This document shows positions 18,137 to 28,936 of a stretch of DNA of 64,000 nucleotides, piece by piece. The stretch lies in NCBI RefSeq assembly GCF_002900095.1, contig NZ_LLKN01000003.1, positions 178,638 through 242,637 of the forward strand, given 5' to 3'. The notes beneath the pieces are model-generated. The model was not told the origin of the DNA. It saw only the letters and a program-made list of their open reading frames with translations, and did not search any database. Made by a program: the position numbers and the translations under genes. This stretch comes from Salegentibacter mishustinae. Lineage in GTDB: Bacteria; Bacteroidota; Bacteroidia; Flavobacteriales; Flavobacteriaceae. The first letter of the stretch is position 1. Each line of letters starts with the position of its first letter.

Positions 18137-20002
18137 ATGCTGTATATTTTACATCATCCTGAGGATAGGGAAAAAATGGAAGAAGATATCTTTCCATTAT
18201 TAGAAAATACGAAAAAAGAGATTTTAAGCTATCCTGAAACTGACTTTAAACGAGGAGAAAATGATATTATAGTCACCTATTTAAGCGATGAAAATCTAAG
18301 AGAGTTTTTACCCAGGGCGGCACAGGAAAATATTAATATTGGTATTTTACCTCATCCCGAAAATACTTATACTACCAAAGGTTTAGGTATTTCAGAAGAT
18401 CCCGAAAAAGTCATCGAGGAAATTCTCAATAATAAAGAGGTGCATAAACTGGATATGCTTTTCTGCAATGATATTCCCGTTTTCCAATCTGTGAATATTG
18501 GGAATGTTTTTATTTTTACGGAAGACCATCAGAATAATAACGTCTTTCGGGAGGTGCTTTCCTTCTTTAAAAATATTAGGCACGTATCCTCTCTTTCTCA
18601 TAATTCTTACGAATTAACTTCAGAAGATGAAAAAATAATTCGCACCTCGGCGCTGGGGATAATTGTGGTAGAACACGCACTCAGTTCCGTAGTTTCCAGG
18701 AGGCTGGTTTCAGATAGTTCGCTTAACGATGGTTTGTTTAGCGCGCTTATTCTTTCGCCTACCAATTTATTACAATTAATCTGGTTTTTATTGCGCAGTT
18801 TACTCCCCGGCGGAAAACAGCTCAATAAAACCCCGTCTTTTATAGGAAGAATAAGAATTCATAAACTTAAAATAAAAAACAATTCCGCTATTGAGTTCAC
18901 AATAGATGGCGAAAAGGAGCAAGCTGAAGAAATAACTCTCAGGGTAGATCAGGAATCATTATGTCTCGCACAATCCAGTAAATACGACACCCAGAAAGAT
19001 GAAGCCAATCTCAAAAAAAGCATTCAAACCAATACTTTACCAACTGGTGAAAAACGAGAGGAATTAACCAAACGTACCCTTCCGATATATCCAAGGGCTA
19101 CTACCGAAGAATTTCAGGAATTGTTTAAAGTGTTGCGAGAAAATTCTAAAATCAGTTCGGTTTATGTAGTTATGATGATCCTTTCTACTTTAATTGCAAC
19201 TTTTGGGCTTTTTGGAGATTCCTCTCCGGTAATAATTGGAGCGATGATACTGGCGCCAATTATTTCTCCCATTGTATCATTTGCAATGGGAATGGTACGT
19301 TACGATAAGAATATGCTTAACCAGGGGCTTATAACCATTCTTATTGGTACGGGAGTTTGTTTATTATTTTCGGCAGGAGTTAGTCTTATTATTCCAATTA
19401 AAATAATTACTTCTGAAATAGATGCCCGGCTATCTCCCACCCTTTTAGATATGGGAATTGCTGTAGCTTCAGGTATTGCCGCAGCTTATGCTCATGCTAA
19501 AGAAGGCATTGCTAAAAGCCTTGCAGGCGTTGCAATTGCGGTGGCATTAGTACCTCCACTCGCCGTAGCGGGAATTGGAATTGGCTGGTGGGACTGGGCA
19601 GTATTTTCAGGAGCATTTTTATTGTATTTAACCAACCTTGCCGGAATTATTATGTTCGCCGGAATCACCTTTCTTTTTCTTGGATTTGCGCCATTTAGAA
19701 GAGCCAGGATCGGATTAATTTATACCCTAATTTTAATTGGAATGGTCATGGTGCCACTTTCTCTTTCCTTTAACCGAATTAAAAAAGAGGCTAATATCAC
19801 TCGTCAACTGGAAGGATCTACAATAAATGAACTAGTAATTAGAAATGTGAGTGTGAGGTTTGAAGAACCGCTAAGAGTTTCTCTAACACTGGTTGGCCCC
19901 GATAACCTGGAAGGTGATGAAATTAGGGAAATTAAAAATGAAATAGAGGAAAATATTGGCGAACCCATTAAACTTGAAGTGATCTCTGCCCGGGGCTTTT
20001 AA
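18137..20002 (+). CDS. DAGK-like/DUF389 (TIGR00341) membrane protein
   Basis: 621 residues in two parts. Residues 1 to about 310 resemble a diacylglycerol/lipid kinase fold: an N-terminal nucleotide-binding-like half, IGILPHPENTYTTKGLGI where such kinases have their GTGND loop, DGLFSALIL, and the closing FTIDGEKEQ. The usual GGDGT glycine loop is not visible (the region reads VTYLSDENLRE). Residues from about 340 form the DUF389 domain with six helices, including SSPVIIGAMILAPIISP and GIAVASGIAAAYAHA. The function is unknown. Loss of the glycine loop suggests a binding rather than a kinase role (inference). Confidence 0.85.
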   Translation: MLYILHHPEDREKMEEDIFPLLENTKKEILSYPETDFKRGENDIIVTYLSDENLREFLPRAAQENINIGILPHPENTYTTKGLGISEDPEKVIEEILNNKEVHKLDMLFCNDIPVFQSVNIGNVFIFTEDHQNNNVFREVLSFFKNIRHVSSLSHNSYELTSEDEKIIRTSALGIIVVEHALSSVVSRRLVSDSSLNDGLFSALILSPTNLLQLIWFLLRSLLPGGKQLNKTPSFIGRIRIHKLKIKNNSAIEFTIDGEKEQAEEITLRVDQESLCLAQSSKYDTQKDEANLKKSIQTNTLPTGEKREELTKRTLPIYPRATTEEFQELFKVLRENSKISSVYVVMMILSTLIATFGLFGDSSPVIIGAMILAPIISPIVSFAMGMVRYDKNMLNQGLITILIGTGVCLLFSAGVSLIIPIKIITSEIDARLSPTLLDMGIAVASGIAAAYAHAKEGIAKSLAGVAIAVALVPPLAVAGIGIGWWDWAVFSGAFLLYLTNLAGIIMFAGITFLFLGFAPFRRARIGLIYTLILIGMVMVPLSLSFNRIKKEANITRQLEGSTINELVIRNVSVRFEEPLRVSLTLVGPDNLEGDEIREIKNEIEENIGEPIKLEVISARGF

Positions 20003-20199
20003 AATTTCAAAATCCAAATAATAAACTGAATTCAAGGTAATTACGAAGTTTATAGAATAAAATATTTCCTTCAGGCAAACATTCATTTGTTTCATCGTAA
20101 ATCTTAGAATAAAAGCTGAAAAATTAGGGAAAACATGTTAATAACAGCCATAATTGAGTTAAGCTTCTCTAAAAAACACAAATTAATGAGCAATATTTT

Positions 20200-20228
20200 T
20201 TGAATAGCAATAGCGTATTTATAGATTG
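20200..20228 (+). promoter_or_regulatory. probable promoter of the DUF4168 gene
   Basis: TTG at 20200-20202 (end of TTTTTTG) and TATAGATTG at 20220-20228 are 17 bp apart, close to the Bacteroidota -33/-7 layout; the -7 box is imperfect. The ATG is 30 bp downstream. Confidence 0.4.
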
Positions 20229-20257
20229 CGAGTCATTTAAAAATTTAAACAAAGATT

Positions 20258-20740
20258 ATGATTAAATCAAAGAAGATTGCAGGTTTATTATTCGCTTTCG
20301 CCCTTTTAGGCACAGCAAGTGTATTTGCTCAAACCCAGCAATTACCGCAACAACAGCAACAAGCTGTAGAAGTAGATGTTAGCGACGAGGAGCTTTCTAA
20401 ATTTGCTGATGCTTACCAAAGAATTAGAATGGTAAATCAGGAAGCACAAAAAGCAATGGCGAAGAAAGTTGAAGATAGCGGATTTGATATTCAACGTTTT
20501 AATGAAATTCACCAGGCGGCTTTAGACCCAAATACTGAAAGTGACGCAACTGAGGAAGAGAAGAAAAAGCACAAAGAAGTAGTTGCAGAAATTGAAAGTA
20601 TGCAAGGCGAATTTCAAAAAGAAATGGAAAACGCTATTTCAGAACAAGGTCTTGAGGTTGAACGTTACGAGAAAATCGCGATGGCGCTTCAAACCGATAC
20701 CGAATTACAACAGCGTTTACAACAGCTAATGCAAGGATAA
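20258..20740 (+). CDS. secreted DUF4168 family protein
   Basis: 160 residues with a signal peptide ending near SVFAQ, followed by a Gln-rich linker. A helical, charged domain has the DUF4168 pattern: SDEELSKFADAYQRIRMVNQ and later VERYEKIAMALQTDTELQQR. It should be periplasmic or attached to the outer membrane. The function of the family is unknown. It is monocistronic, with its own promoter and a strong terminator. Confidence 0.85.
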   Translation: MIKSKKIAGLLFAFALLGTASVFAQTQQLPQQQQQAVEVDVSDEELSKFADAYQRIRMVNQEAQKAMAKKVEDSGFDIQRFNEIHQAALDPNTESDATEEEKKKHKEVVAEIESMQGEFQKEMENAISEQGLEVERYEKIAMALQTDTELQQRLQQLMQG

Positions 20741-20767
20741 TTTCTAAATAGTTTTTAGAAATCTAAT

Positions 20768-20798
20768 AAAAAGGTCATCTTCTTAGATGGCCTTTTTT
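20768..20798 (+). terminator. rho-independent terminator after the DUF4168 gene
   Basis: Stem AAGGTCATC / GATGGCCTT (one G-T pair) around 20771-20793, with a T run at 20793-20798. It starts about 28 bp after the stop codon. Confidence 0.85.
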
Positions 20799-20879
20799 AT
20801 GTTTATTTTATAACTTGATTTTTGGTACAACAGCGCAAGTAGGCTATATTTTTAGATAGATTCTAAAAAGAAATTCAAT

Positions 20880-21548
20880 TTGAAATCTGGGCCTAAAACT
20901 TACTTTATATTAATAGCTTCAATTTTAATTTCTCAATTAAATTGGAGTGCTCTGTACGCACAAAAAACCATGAAACAAAAAGACACTTTAAAATTTGAAA
21001 ACAAAGTAGTACCCGATGAAATATGGCGTGAAACCTATGTTGCACTTTCTCATTACCCCGAATTAAAAGATACTCCTATTGAATTTAAATTTAAAAAGAA
21101 GATCCAGAAATCTTTTATGCAGGCCCAGCCAAAACTTTCGGGTTTATTAAAAAATAAGAAAAATCGTTCTTATTTTGTAATGATAAGTGAACACATTAAG
21201 ATTGAAGATGAAATCTTTGATGTAAAAAATGTTCCTTCAGAAGTCTTAATTGGTTGGATTGGTCACGAGTTGGGCCATATTATGGATTATCGCGAGCGTA
21301 GTGCGGCAAATATGGTTTGGTTCGGCATTAAATATTTAACTTCTAAGAAATATATTCAGGAAGCTGAAAGAGCCGCAGACACCTATGCGGTAAACCACGG
21401 CCTTGGTAAATATATTATCGCCACTAAGGATTTCATCTTAAACCACACGCATCTTGCAGATTCTTACAAGGAGCGAATCAAGAAATTATATCTTTCGCAA
21501 GAAGAAATTATGGCCTTAATTGACGAAATAGACGAAGACGACGATTAA
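20880..21548 (+). CDS. M48-like putative secreted metalloprotease
   Basis: 222 residues from a TTG start. That start gives a good signal peptide (hydrophobic TYFILIASILISQL, then ALYAQ), while the next ATG falls after the cleavage site, so TTG 20880 is preferred. The zinc motif is HELGH in WIGHELGHIMDY, with AERAADTYAV downstream as a likely third-ligand region, the layout of M48-type gluzincins. The product should be periplasmic. The substrate is unknown. The 3' end overlaps the converging GH3 gene by four bases. Confidence 0.75.
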   Translation: MKSGPKTYFILIASILISQLNWSALYAQKTMKQKDTLKFENKVVPDEIWRETYVALSHYPELKDTPIEFKFKKKIQKSFMQAQPKLSGLLKNKKNRSYFVMISEHIKIEDEIFDVKNVPSEVLIGWIGHELGHIMDYRERSAANMVWFGIKYLTSKKYIQEAERAADTYAVNHGLGKYIIATKDFILNHTHLADSYKERIKKLYLSQEEIMALIDEIDEDDD

Positions 21549-23071
21549 GCGTTCTTTTCGCTAACGAATTTCTCCCACTTCGCAAATTTCTCTTCGTCCA
21601 TAACTTTTTCCATTTTCACCTGCCCACCTTTTTTCTTATTGGCAGCACTCCACTCCGGGAAAATATCTGGATGAATTTTGGTCACCTTTACACCTTTTAA
21701 AGCTTTAGAACGGGCTACCTTATAATTCTTATTAGCATTTTTCAACGATTCATCTAGAGCCTCTTTAAGTTCTTCTTCTGAAGTTTCGCCTTCGGTTCCT
21801 AAATACCAGTGGTGATGAAATTCACCATCAATTCTTACCGCAGCAAGGGTAAATTCAGGAATTTTAATATCAAATTTTTCCTCTAGCTCCTGTACGGCAT
21901 CATTCATTTTATTCACTGAAAGTTGAGAACCAACCACATTTAAAAAGAATTTTGTTCTTCCGGTAATGCGAATTTCCTTCCGCTTTACATCGGTAAATTT
22001 AATTGTATCTCCAATAAGATATCTCCACGCACCGGAAACCGTACTAATAAGTAATACATAATCTTTTTCTTCTTCAACTTCATCTAAAGAGATCACCGGC
22101 GCATCATCTACTATAGAACCGTCCTGATTAATATATTCTGCCTTAAACGGAACAAATTCGAAGTAAATTCCGTTATCCAGAATAAGTTTCATGGCATTGG
22201 TATCAGGTCTTGCCTGTACCGCCAAAAATCCTTCTGAAGCAAGGTAAGTATCAATAACGGTAATAGGCCGCGCCAATAACGCATTAAAACTCTTTTCATA
22301 AGGTTCAAAAGCAACACCTCCTGAAGCATACACCTGCAGGTTTGGCCAGATATCATGAATATTATCAAGGTTATTATATTCAATAACCTTTTTCATCATT
22401 AATTCTAACCATGAAGGAATTCCGCTTAATGCACCAATATCCCAGTTTTTAGCGTTTTCGGCTATGCGTTGTACTCGCTCATCCCATTCTTCAATCTTAG
22501 AGATTTCTTCTCCGGGCTTGTAATAACCTCGAAACCAAAAAGGAATATTACTGGCGCTAATTCCGCTAATTTCACCTTCTTCATGATCACCTTCTTTTTC
22601 CAGATCTGTAGAACTACCGAGCATCATAATTTCTTTTTCAAAGAAATCTGGTGGAAGATCAAAATTACTAAGGGCACTTACTTGCTTTATTCCTGCTTTC
22701 CTAATAGATTCAAGCATTTCATCGGTCACGGGAATACGTTTACTCGATTTCCCTGTAGTTCCAGAGCTTACCGCGAAATAAGGCGGTCTTCCCGGCCAGG
22801 TCACATCCCCTTCCCCATCGTGCAACTTGTGCCACCATTCTTCATTTAGCTTATTATAATCAAAGTAAGGCACCTTTTCAGCAAAAGCTTTCTGAATATC
22901 ATCAGCCTTTAAAATCGATTCAAAATCGTAATGCTTTCCAAACTGTGTATCTTTTGCTTTTTTAAGTAACTTGGTAAGTACTTCTTGTTGGGCTTCTTTC
23001 GCTTCCGGTTCTGAAACAATGGTATCGCGAAGATCTATAAGACTTTTTATTAAGGAACCTACTATGGGCAT
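21545..23071 (-). CDS. GH3 family acyl-adenylating enzyme
   Basis: 508 residues matching the GH3 auxin-responsive-promoter family. In plants these enzymes adenylate jasmonate or auxin and join them to amino acids. The ATP-binding loop is visible as AVSSGTTGKSSKRIPVT, with YASGGVAFEPYEKSF and YLASEGFLAVQ further on, and a C-terminal domain with HHWYLG. The bacterial homologues have unknown substrates. It probably couples a carboxylic acid to an amine in the cytoplasm (inference from the family). The FAD oxidoreductase upstream on the same strand, 107 bp away, could be co-transcribed. Confidence 0.9.
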   Translation of the reverse strand: MPIVGSLIKSLIDLRDTIVSEPEAKEAQQEVLTKLLKKAKDTQFGKHYDFESILKADDIQKAFAEKVPYFDYNKLNEEWWHKLHDGEGDVTWPGRPPYFAVSSGTTGKSSKRIPVTDEMLESIRKAGIKQVSALSNFDLPPDFFEKEIMMLGSSTDLEKEGDHEEGEISGISASNIPFWFRGYYKPGEEISKIEEWDERVQRIAENAKNWDIGALSGIPSWLELMMKKVIEYNNLDNIHDIWPNLQVYASGGVAFEPYEKSFNALLARPITVIDTYLASEGFLAVQARPDTNAMKLILDNGIYFEFVPFKAEYINQDGSIVDDAPVISLDEVEEEKDYVLLISTVSGAWRYLIGDTIKFTDVKRKEIRITGRTKFFLNVVGSQLSVNKMNDAVQELEEKFDIKIPEFTLAAVRIDGEFHHHWYLGTEGETSEEELKEALDESLKNANKNYKVARSKALKGVKVTKIHPDIFPEWSAANKKKGGQVKMEKVMDEEKFAKWEKFVSEKNA

Positions 23072-23178
23072 AATTCTGGTTTTTATCTATGGTTATTTTG
23101 AAATAATGAAGATAAAAAAAACCAAAACCATCACTATTAATGTCTTGACAATTATCAAGAATTTAACCTTTTAATGCA

Positions 23179-24738
23179 CTAAGAATTTTGTAAACTTTCA
23201 ACGCATTTTTCGGCGCACCTTTCTCCATCTATTGCTGCAGAAATTATACCGCCGGCATAACCGGCTCCTTCCCCGCAAGGATACAGTCCTTTTATTTGTA
23301 TATGCTCAAAACTGTAAGGATCTCGCGGAATTCTTACCGGGGAAGAAGTTCTGGATTCCGGGGCGTGAACCACGGCATCGTTGGTTAGAAAGCCAGGCAT
23401 ACTCCTATTAAATTCTATAAAACCTTTCTGTAAAATTTTATGAATAAATTTTGGGAATACATCTCCTAAATCAGCAGAAGTTACTCCGGGTTTATAGGAA
23501 GTTACCGGCAAATTCTTAGATATTTTCCCCTGTGTGAAGTCCATTAAGCGTTGTGCCGGGACTTTTTGTGTACTTCCGCCCTCCAACCAGGCTTTTTGCT
23601 CTATTTTTTTTTGAAATTCCATTGCAGCCAATGGATTCTTTTCAACATTTATAAAGTCTGAAAGTCTTAATTCTACTACAATTCCGGAATTAGCCGTTGG
23701 TTGATCGCGTTTACTGGGTGACCAGCCATTGGTTACTACCTCTCCCGGAGAAGTTGCACAGGGAGCGATTATTCCGCCGGGGCACATACAAAACGAATAC
23801 ATTCCCCTACCCTTTACCTGTTTAACGATACTATAAGGTGAAGGCGGAAGAAATTCTCCCCTGGAATCACATTTATATTGAATTTGATCTATAAGTTCTT
23901 GTGGATGCTCTACCCTTACCCCAAGGGCAAAAGCTTTGGCTTCAATTTTTATATTTTTTCGGTGTAAAAGTTCAAAAATATCCCTAGCTGAATGTCCCGT
24001 AGCCAGAATGATCTTTTTCGCCTTAATACTTTCCCCGCTTAGAGTTTTTATGCCTGCTACTTCATTATCTTTAATAAGAATATCGGTTAGCCGGGTTTCA
24101 AAAAGAACTTCTCCTCCACAGGCAGTAATAAGTTCACGAATATCTGCAATAATTGCCGGAAGTTTATTAGTTCCTATATGAGGGTGCGCCTCGACCATAA
24201 TCTCTGGGGTAGCGCCAAAACCTACAAGTAATTTTAAAATTCGGTCTACATCACCGCGTTTTTTAGAACGGGTATAAAGTTTACCATCACTATAGGTACC
24301 TGCACCGCCTTCGCCAAAACAGTAGTTGGAGTCTTCGTTTACAATATGTTCAATATTTAAGGCCTTTAAATCGCGACGACGAGTTCTAACGTCTTTGCCA
24401 CGTTCAATAATTATGGGTTTAAATCCCAGCTCTATACAGCGCAAGGCTGCGAATAATCCGGCAGGCCCTGCTCCTACTATAATAATTTCTTCGTTATTCT
24501 TTACATTTTCATATTCTGGCAGGCGAATCTTGTCTTCTTTAAATTCCTCATTCACATAGACCTCTACCTTTAAATTGATCTTTACCGCCCGTTGCCTGGC
24601 ATCTATAGATCGCTTTAATATATTTATAGCGGTTATTTCTTTCAGCGGAATACTGCCGTGGCGGGAAACAGCTCTTTTAATTTGTGCTTCGTTTGCTGCT
24701 TCTGCCGGGCTTACTCTAATTTGATATTGGTATTTCAT
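23179..24738 (-). CDS. NAD(P)/FAD-dependent oxidoreductase (COG2509 type)
   Basis: 519 residues. The FAD dinucleotide-binding motif is IIVGAGPAGLFAALRCIELG at about residues 87-106, preceded by an N-terminal alpha/beta domain of about 80 residues. FGEGGAGTYSDGKLYTR and the C-terminal GLYPCGEGAGYAGGI are typical of the uncharacterised FAD-dependent dehydrogenase group COG2509. A cysteine-bearing SFCMCPGG lies in the middle. It is cytoplasmic, with unknown substrate. Confidence 0.9.
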   Translation of the reverse strand: MKYQYQIRVSPAEAANEAQIKRAVSRHGSIPLKEITAINILKRSIDARQRAVKINLKVEVYVNEEFKEDKIRLPEYENVKNNEEIIIVGAGPAGLFAALRCIELGFKPIIIERGKDVRTRRRDLKALNIEHIVNEDSNYCFGEGGAGTYSDGKLYTRSKKRGDVDRILKLLVGFGATPEIMVEAHPHIGTNKLPAIIADIRELITACGGEVLFETRLTDILIKDNEVAGIKTLSGESIKAKKIILATGHSARDIFELLHRKNIKIEAKAFALGVRVEHPQELIDQIQYKCDSRGEFLPPSPYSIVKQVKGRGMYSFCMCPGGIIAPCATSPGEVVTNGWSPSKRDQPTANSGIVVELRLSDFINVEKNPLAAMEFQKKIEQKAWLEGGSTQKVPAQRLMDFTQGKISKNLPVTSYKPGVTSADLGDVFPKFIHKILQKGFIEFNRSMPGFLTNDAVVHAPESRTSSPVRIPRDPYSFEHIQIKGLYPCGEGAGYAGGIISAAIDGERCAEKCVESLQNS

Positions 24739-24762
24739 TGTATAAAATCTAAACGAAACTAT

Positions 24763-24858
24763 CTCGAGGCAAGCCTGCGAGGTATTAACTATATTTTTTT
24801 AATTTCCGAGATGTCCCTAATCTTCGGGATCAATTTTAAATCTTGATTCTCGAGCAAA
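24763..24858. repeat. dispersed intergenic repeat, copy C (rearranged)
   Basis: Shares the CGAGGCAAGCC block and the closing TTTAAATCTTGATTCTCGAG-type block with copies A and B, in the same orientation as B. About 55 bp of unrelated AT-rich sequence separates the two blocks. It lies upstream of the FAD oxidoreductase start, between divergent genes. Confidence 0.55.
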
Positions 24859-25014
24859 AATATGATTTTCAAATTTGTTCCATAGATTTTTAAACTTTTG
24901 AAGTATCTGTTAAATAATCCCAAACAGGAAAGGTTTTTTTTAGGTCGCTTTATAATTTTAACTTATTTTGTCAAATATTTAAAATCCTAAATCTTATTTC
25001 AAATTTATACTACA

Positions 25015-25587
25015 ATGAATTTAACCTCACGATATCCAATGGTTTCTTATGAAGAAGCCTCTCCAGAAGTTCAGGCTATTTATGATGATACCAAAAAGAC
25101 CCTTCAATTGCCTTTTGTTCTTAATTGGTTTAAATGCCAGGGGAATAACGCTACTTTATTAAAAGGAAATTGGGGAAAATTAAAAAGCACCTTGATGGAA
25201 GGTGAAGTACCAAATGTGCTTAAGCAACTTATTATTTATAATGTCTCAAAGCAACGTGGTTGCAATTACTGCTCACACGCGCACGGTATTTTTGCTGATA
25301 GTATGAGCGCCATGATCTCTGAGGAAGAAGGTTTTAAAGCTACCGAAAATATTGATTCTCCATCTATGCCGGCCAGTTTTAGAACAGCGGTGAAAATTGT
25401 TACCAATGCAGCCCTAAACCACAGTGAAGTATCTGATGAAGATTTCCAGGAATTGGAAAAAGCAGGTTTCACCGAAAAGGAAGTTCAGGAATTGATGGCA
25501 CAGGCCGATTTAGTAAACATGCTGAATACCATAGCTGATGTTTCCGGAATCAAAATAGACAACGAATTACTGGAAACTCCAGAATAA
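25015..25587 (+). CDS. carboxymuconolactone decarboxylase/AhpD-like protein
   Basis: 190 residues, mainly helical. The AhpD-type redox site is CNYCSHAH in KQRGCNYCSHAHG, a CxxC followed two residues later by histidine, as in alkylhydroperoxidase-like members of the CMD family. It probably serves in peroxide defence or as a disulfide reductase; no lactone pathway is nearby. It is followed after 5 bp by the HisKA-only gene, so it may be expressed with that signalling pair. Confidence 0.88.
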   Translation: MNLTSRYPMVSYEEASPEVQAIYDDTKKTLQLPFVLNWFKCQGNNATLLKGNWGKLKSTLMEGEVPNVLKQLIIYNVSKQRGCNYCSHAHGIFADSMSAMISEEEGFKATENIDSPSMPASFRTAVKIVTNAALNHSEVSDEDFQELEKAGFTEKEVQELMAQADLVNMLNTIADVSGIKIDNELLETPE

Positions 25588-25592
25588 CATTT

Positions 25593-26459
25593 ATGGAATC
25601 CCTACAGGATAGGAACTCGCGGGTTTACAGAATTACTTATGAAACTTTTTCTAAATTCAGCAACAACTTAAATCGTTGTAAGAGTTTAGAAGAAGTCTCT
25701 AAGGTTTCCGAGCGTTTCTTAAAATATTTGCTGAATTTCCATCTATTCAGGATTAGTGTTAACCAGGCTGGTTCTTACCTGGTTTACTGCCAATGTAATT
25801 CAAAAGGAGAATTTGAACTTGTTCCGAAAGAAAATCTGCTTCCATATGAAGTAAAGATCCTGGAAGACAATATTCCTATTAGAACCGAAATGATTCCGAT
25901 TGAATTAAGCAAAAAAATTTCTGAAACAATTTTAGAGTCGCCTTTTCTCTGGTGCTGGACCTTTAAAAAAATGGATATAGATTTTACCGTTTCCCTGGTA
26001 GCCGATGAGAATAAAGCCTTTGATACTGGAGATATTGAAATGTTGAAATTGATAAGCGACAGTTTCCAGGCTAAATTCCAGGAAATCTATCTTAAAGAAG
26101 AATTAAACAGTAAAAATAAATCCCTTCTTCAGGCTTTAGACATTATTAAAAATCAGAATAGAAAGATCAACCAGATCGTAGAGAATCAAAAACAAACTAT
26201 TGCCGATCGTACTAAAGAAGTCGTGGAAAAAAATGAGAAATTATTGCGTATTTCGGCTTTAAACGCTCATAACGTAAGGGAACCTTTATCCAGAATTCAG
26301 GGTATAGTTCAACTTTATGATGTTTTTGATGATGCAACCTGCAGGGAAGAACTTCTGCCAAAACTCAAACAGTCTTCAGAAGAAATGGACCAGGTTTTGC
26401 AAGAAGTAATTAAAATGGCCACTACCGAATTGAACCAATTAAAAGCAAATGAGTTATGA
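25593..26459 (+). CDS. histidine phosphotransfer (HisKA-like) protein without ATPase domain
   Basis: 288 residues. An N-terminal sensor-like alpha/beta domain (about 20-165) is followed by a coiled coil (about 165-215) and an H-box reading NAHNVREPLSRI, with H226 as the likely phospho-acceptor. The protein then ends after two helices; there is no N, G1 or G2 box, so no ATPase domain. It has no membrane helix. The stop overlaps the start of a single-domain receiver by four bases (ATGA). It must be phosphorylated by another kinase, or by the receiver in reverse, as Spo0B-type proteins are (inference). Confidence 0.8.
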   Translation: MESLQDRNSRVYRITYETFSKFSNNLNRCKSLEEVSKVSERFLKYLLNFHLFRISVNQAGSYLVYCQCNSKGEFELVPKENLLPYEVKILEDNIPIRTEMIPIELSKKISETILESPFLWCWTFKKMDIDFTVSLVADENKAFDTGDIEMLKLISDSFQAKFQEIYLKEELNSKNKSLLQALDIIKNQNRKINQIVENQKQTIADRTKEVVEKNEKLLRISALNAHNVREPLSRIQGIVQLYDVFDDATCREELLPKLKQSSEEMDQVLQEVIKMATTELNQLKANEL

Positions 26460-26824
26460 GCACCATTATACTGGTAGACGACCAGCCCATAGCCAATTTT
26501 ATCACGCGAAAACTCCTGGAAATTGAAGGTTATAATGAAGATGTTATAGACTTCACCAATCCTGAAGAGGCTTTGGTATATTTGGAAGATAAACAAAACA
26601 CGCTCATTTTTTTAGATTTAAATATGCCAGAAATGAACGGATGGGAATTTTTAGATTATCTAAAATCTAAATCTCAAGAACATAGAATTATTATCCTTAC
26701 TTCTAGTACCAGCACCATAGATCAAAACCGGGCTAAAGAATATGATTCGGTGATAAAATATGTAGAAAAACCATTGAACAAAGATAAATTCAAGAAACTT
26801 CAACCATTTTTGCAACAGCAATAA
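26456..26824 (+). CDS. single-domain response regulator (CheY-like)
   Basis: 122 residues, receiver domain only. The acidic pair is in ILVDDQP, the phospho-acceptor aspartate is in FLDLNMPEMNGWEF, the switch threonine is in ILTSST, and the conserved lysine is in YVEKPLN. There is no output domain, so it acts by phosphotransfer or protein contact. It is translationally coupled to the HisKA-only protein, which makes the two a likely pair. Confidence 0.93.
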   Translation: MSTIILVDDQPIANFITRKLLEIEGYNEDVIDFTNPEEALVYLEDKQNTLIFLDLNMPEMNGWEFLDYLKSKSQEHRIIILTSSTSTIDQNRAKEYDSVIKYVEKPLNKDKFKKLQPFLQQQ

Positions 26825-26838
26825 ATTACTTTTGATTA

Positions 26839-26891
26839 AACTCAATAAGTATTTTTTACAAGGCAATAATTAAATCTCGATTTTCGAGTAA
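26839..26891. repeat. dispersed intergenic repeat, copy D (short), touching a start codon
   Basis: Contains the ACTCAATAAGTATT-type block and the closing TTAAATCTCGATTTTCGAGT block of copy B with the middle deleted. It runs up to the ATG of the DUF3820 gene, so the repeat forms most of that gene's leader. Confidence 0.55.
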
Positions 26892-27128
26892 ATGAACATA
26901 CAACCCAACCATAAAGCACTTTTAGAACTCGCCCACGCTAAAATGCATTTTGGAAAATACAAAGGCTATTTTTTAAGCGATATTCCCGAATATTATTTGG
27001 TCTGGTATCGGCAAAAAGGATTCCCCGAAGGAAAGCTTGGTCAACAAATGAGCGAGGTCTTTGAACTTAAACTTAATGGGATGGAACAATTGCTTAGAGA
27101 TATAAGAAGAAAGTTTCCAAAACCCTGA
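26892..27128 (+). CDS. DUF3820 family protein (78 aa)
   Basis: 78 residues, soluble and basic, with the DUF3820 core MHFGKYKGYFLSDIPEYYLV followed by WYRQKGFP. The core resembles the short domain often attached to exonucleases, but here it stands alone. The function is unknown. Its leader is made of a dispersed repeat copy, so its expression could depend on that element (inference). Confidence 0.85.
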   Translation: MNIQPNHKALLELAHAKMHFGKYKGYFLSDIPEYYLVWYRQKGFPEGKLGQQMSEVFELKLNGMEQLLRDIRRKFPKP

Positions 27129-27225
27129 ATTTTCCGCAGTTAAAAACCTGGTTTTAACTTTTAAAATATTAGGTTTAAAATTAACGCCTTTTCTATTCTT
27201 CTTTGTAATTTAGCGCCCTGAATAA

Positions 27226-28884
<1,659 letters not shown>

Positions 28885-28936
28885 AATCAATAATGGCCGA
28901 CTTATTGACCAAAAGCAAGTTATAGTTTAGAAAAGC

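Noticed and set aside
22469..22849. Plus-strand open frame of 126 codons inside the GH3 gene
   Set aside because: Antisense shadow; the GH3 frame has clear motifs along its length.
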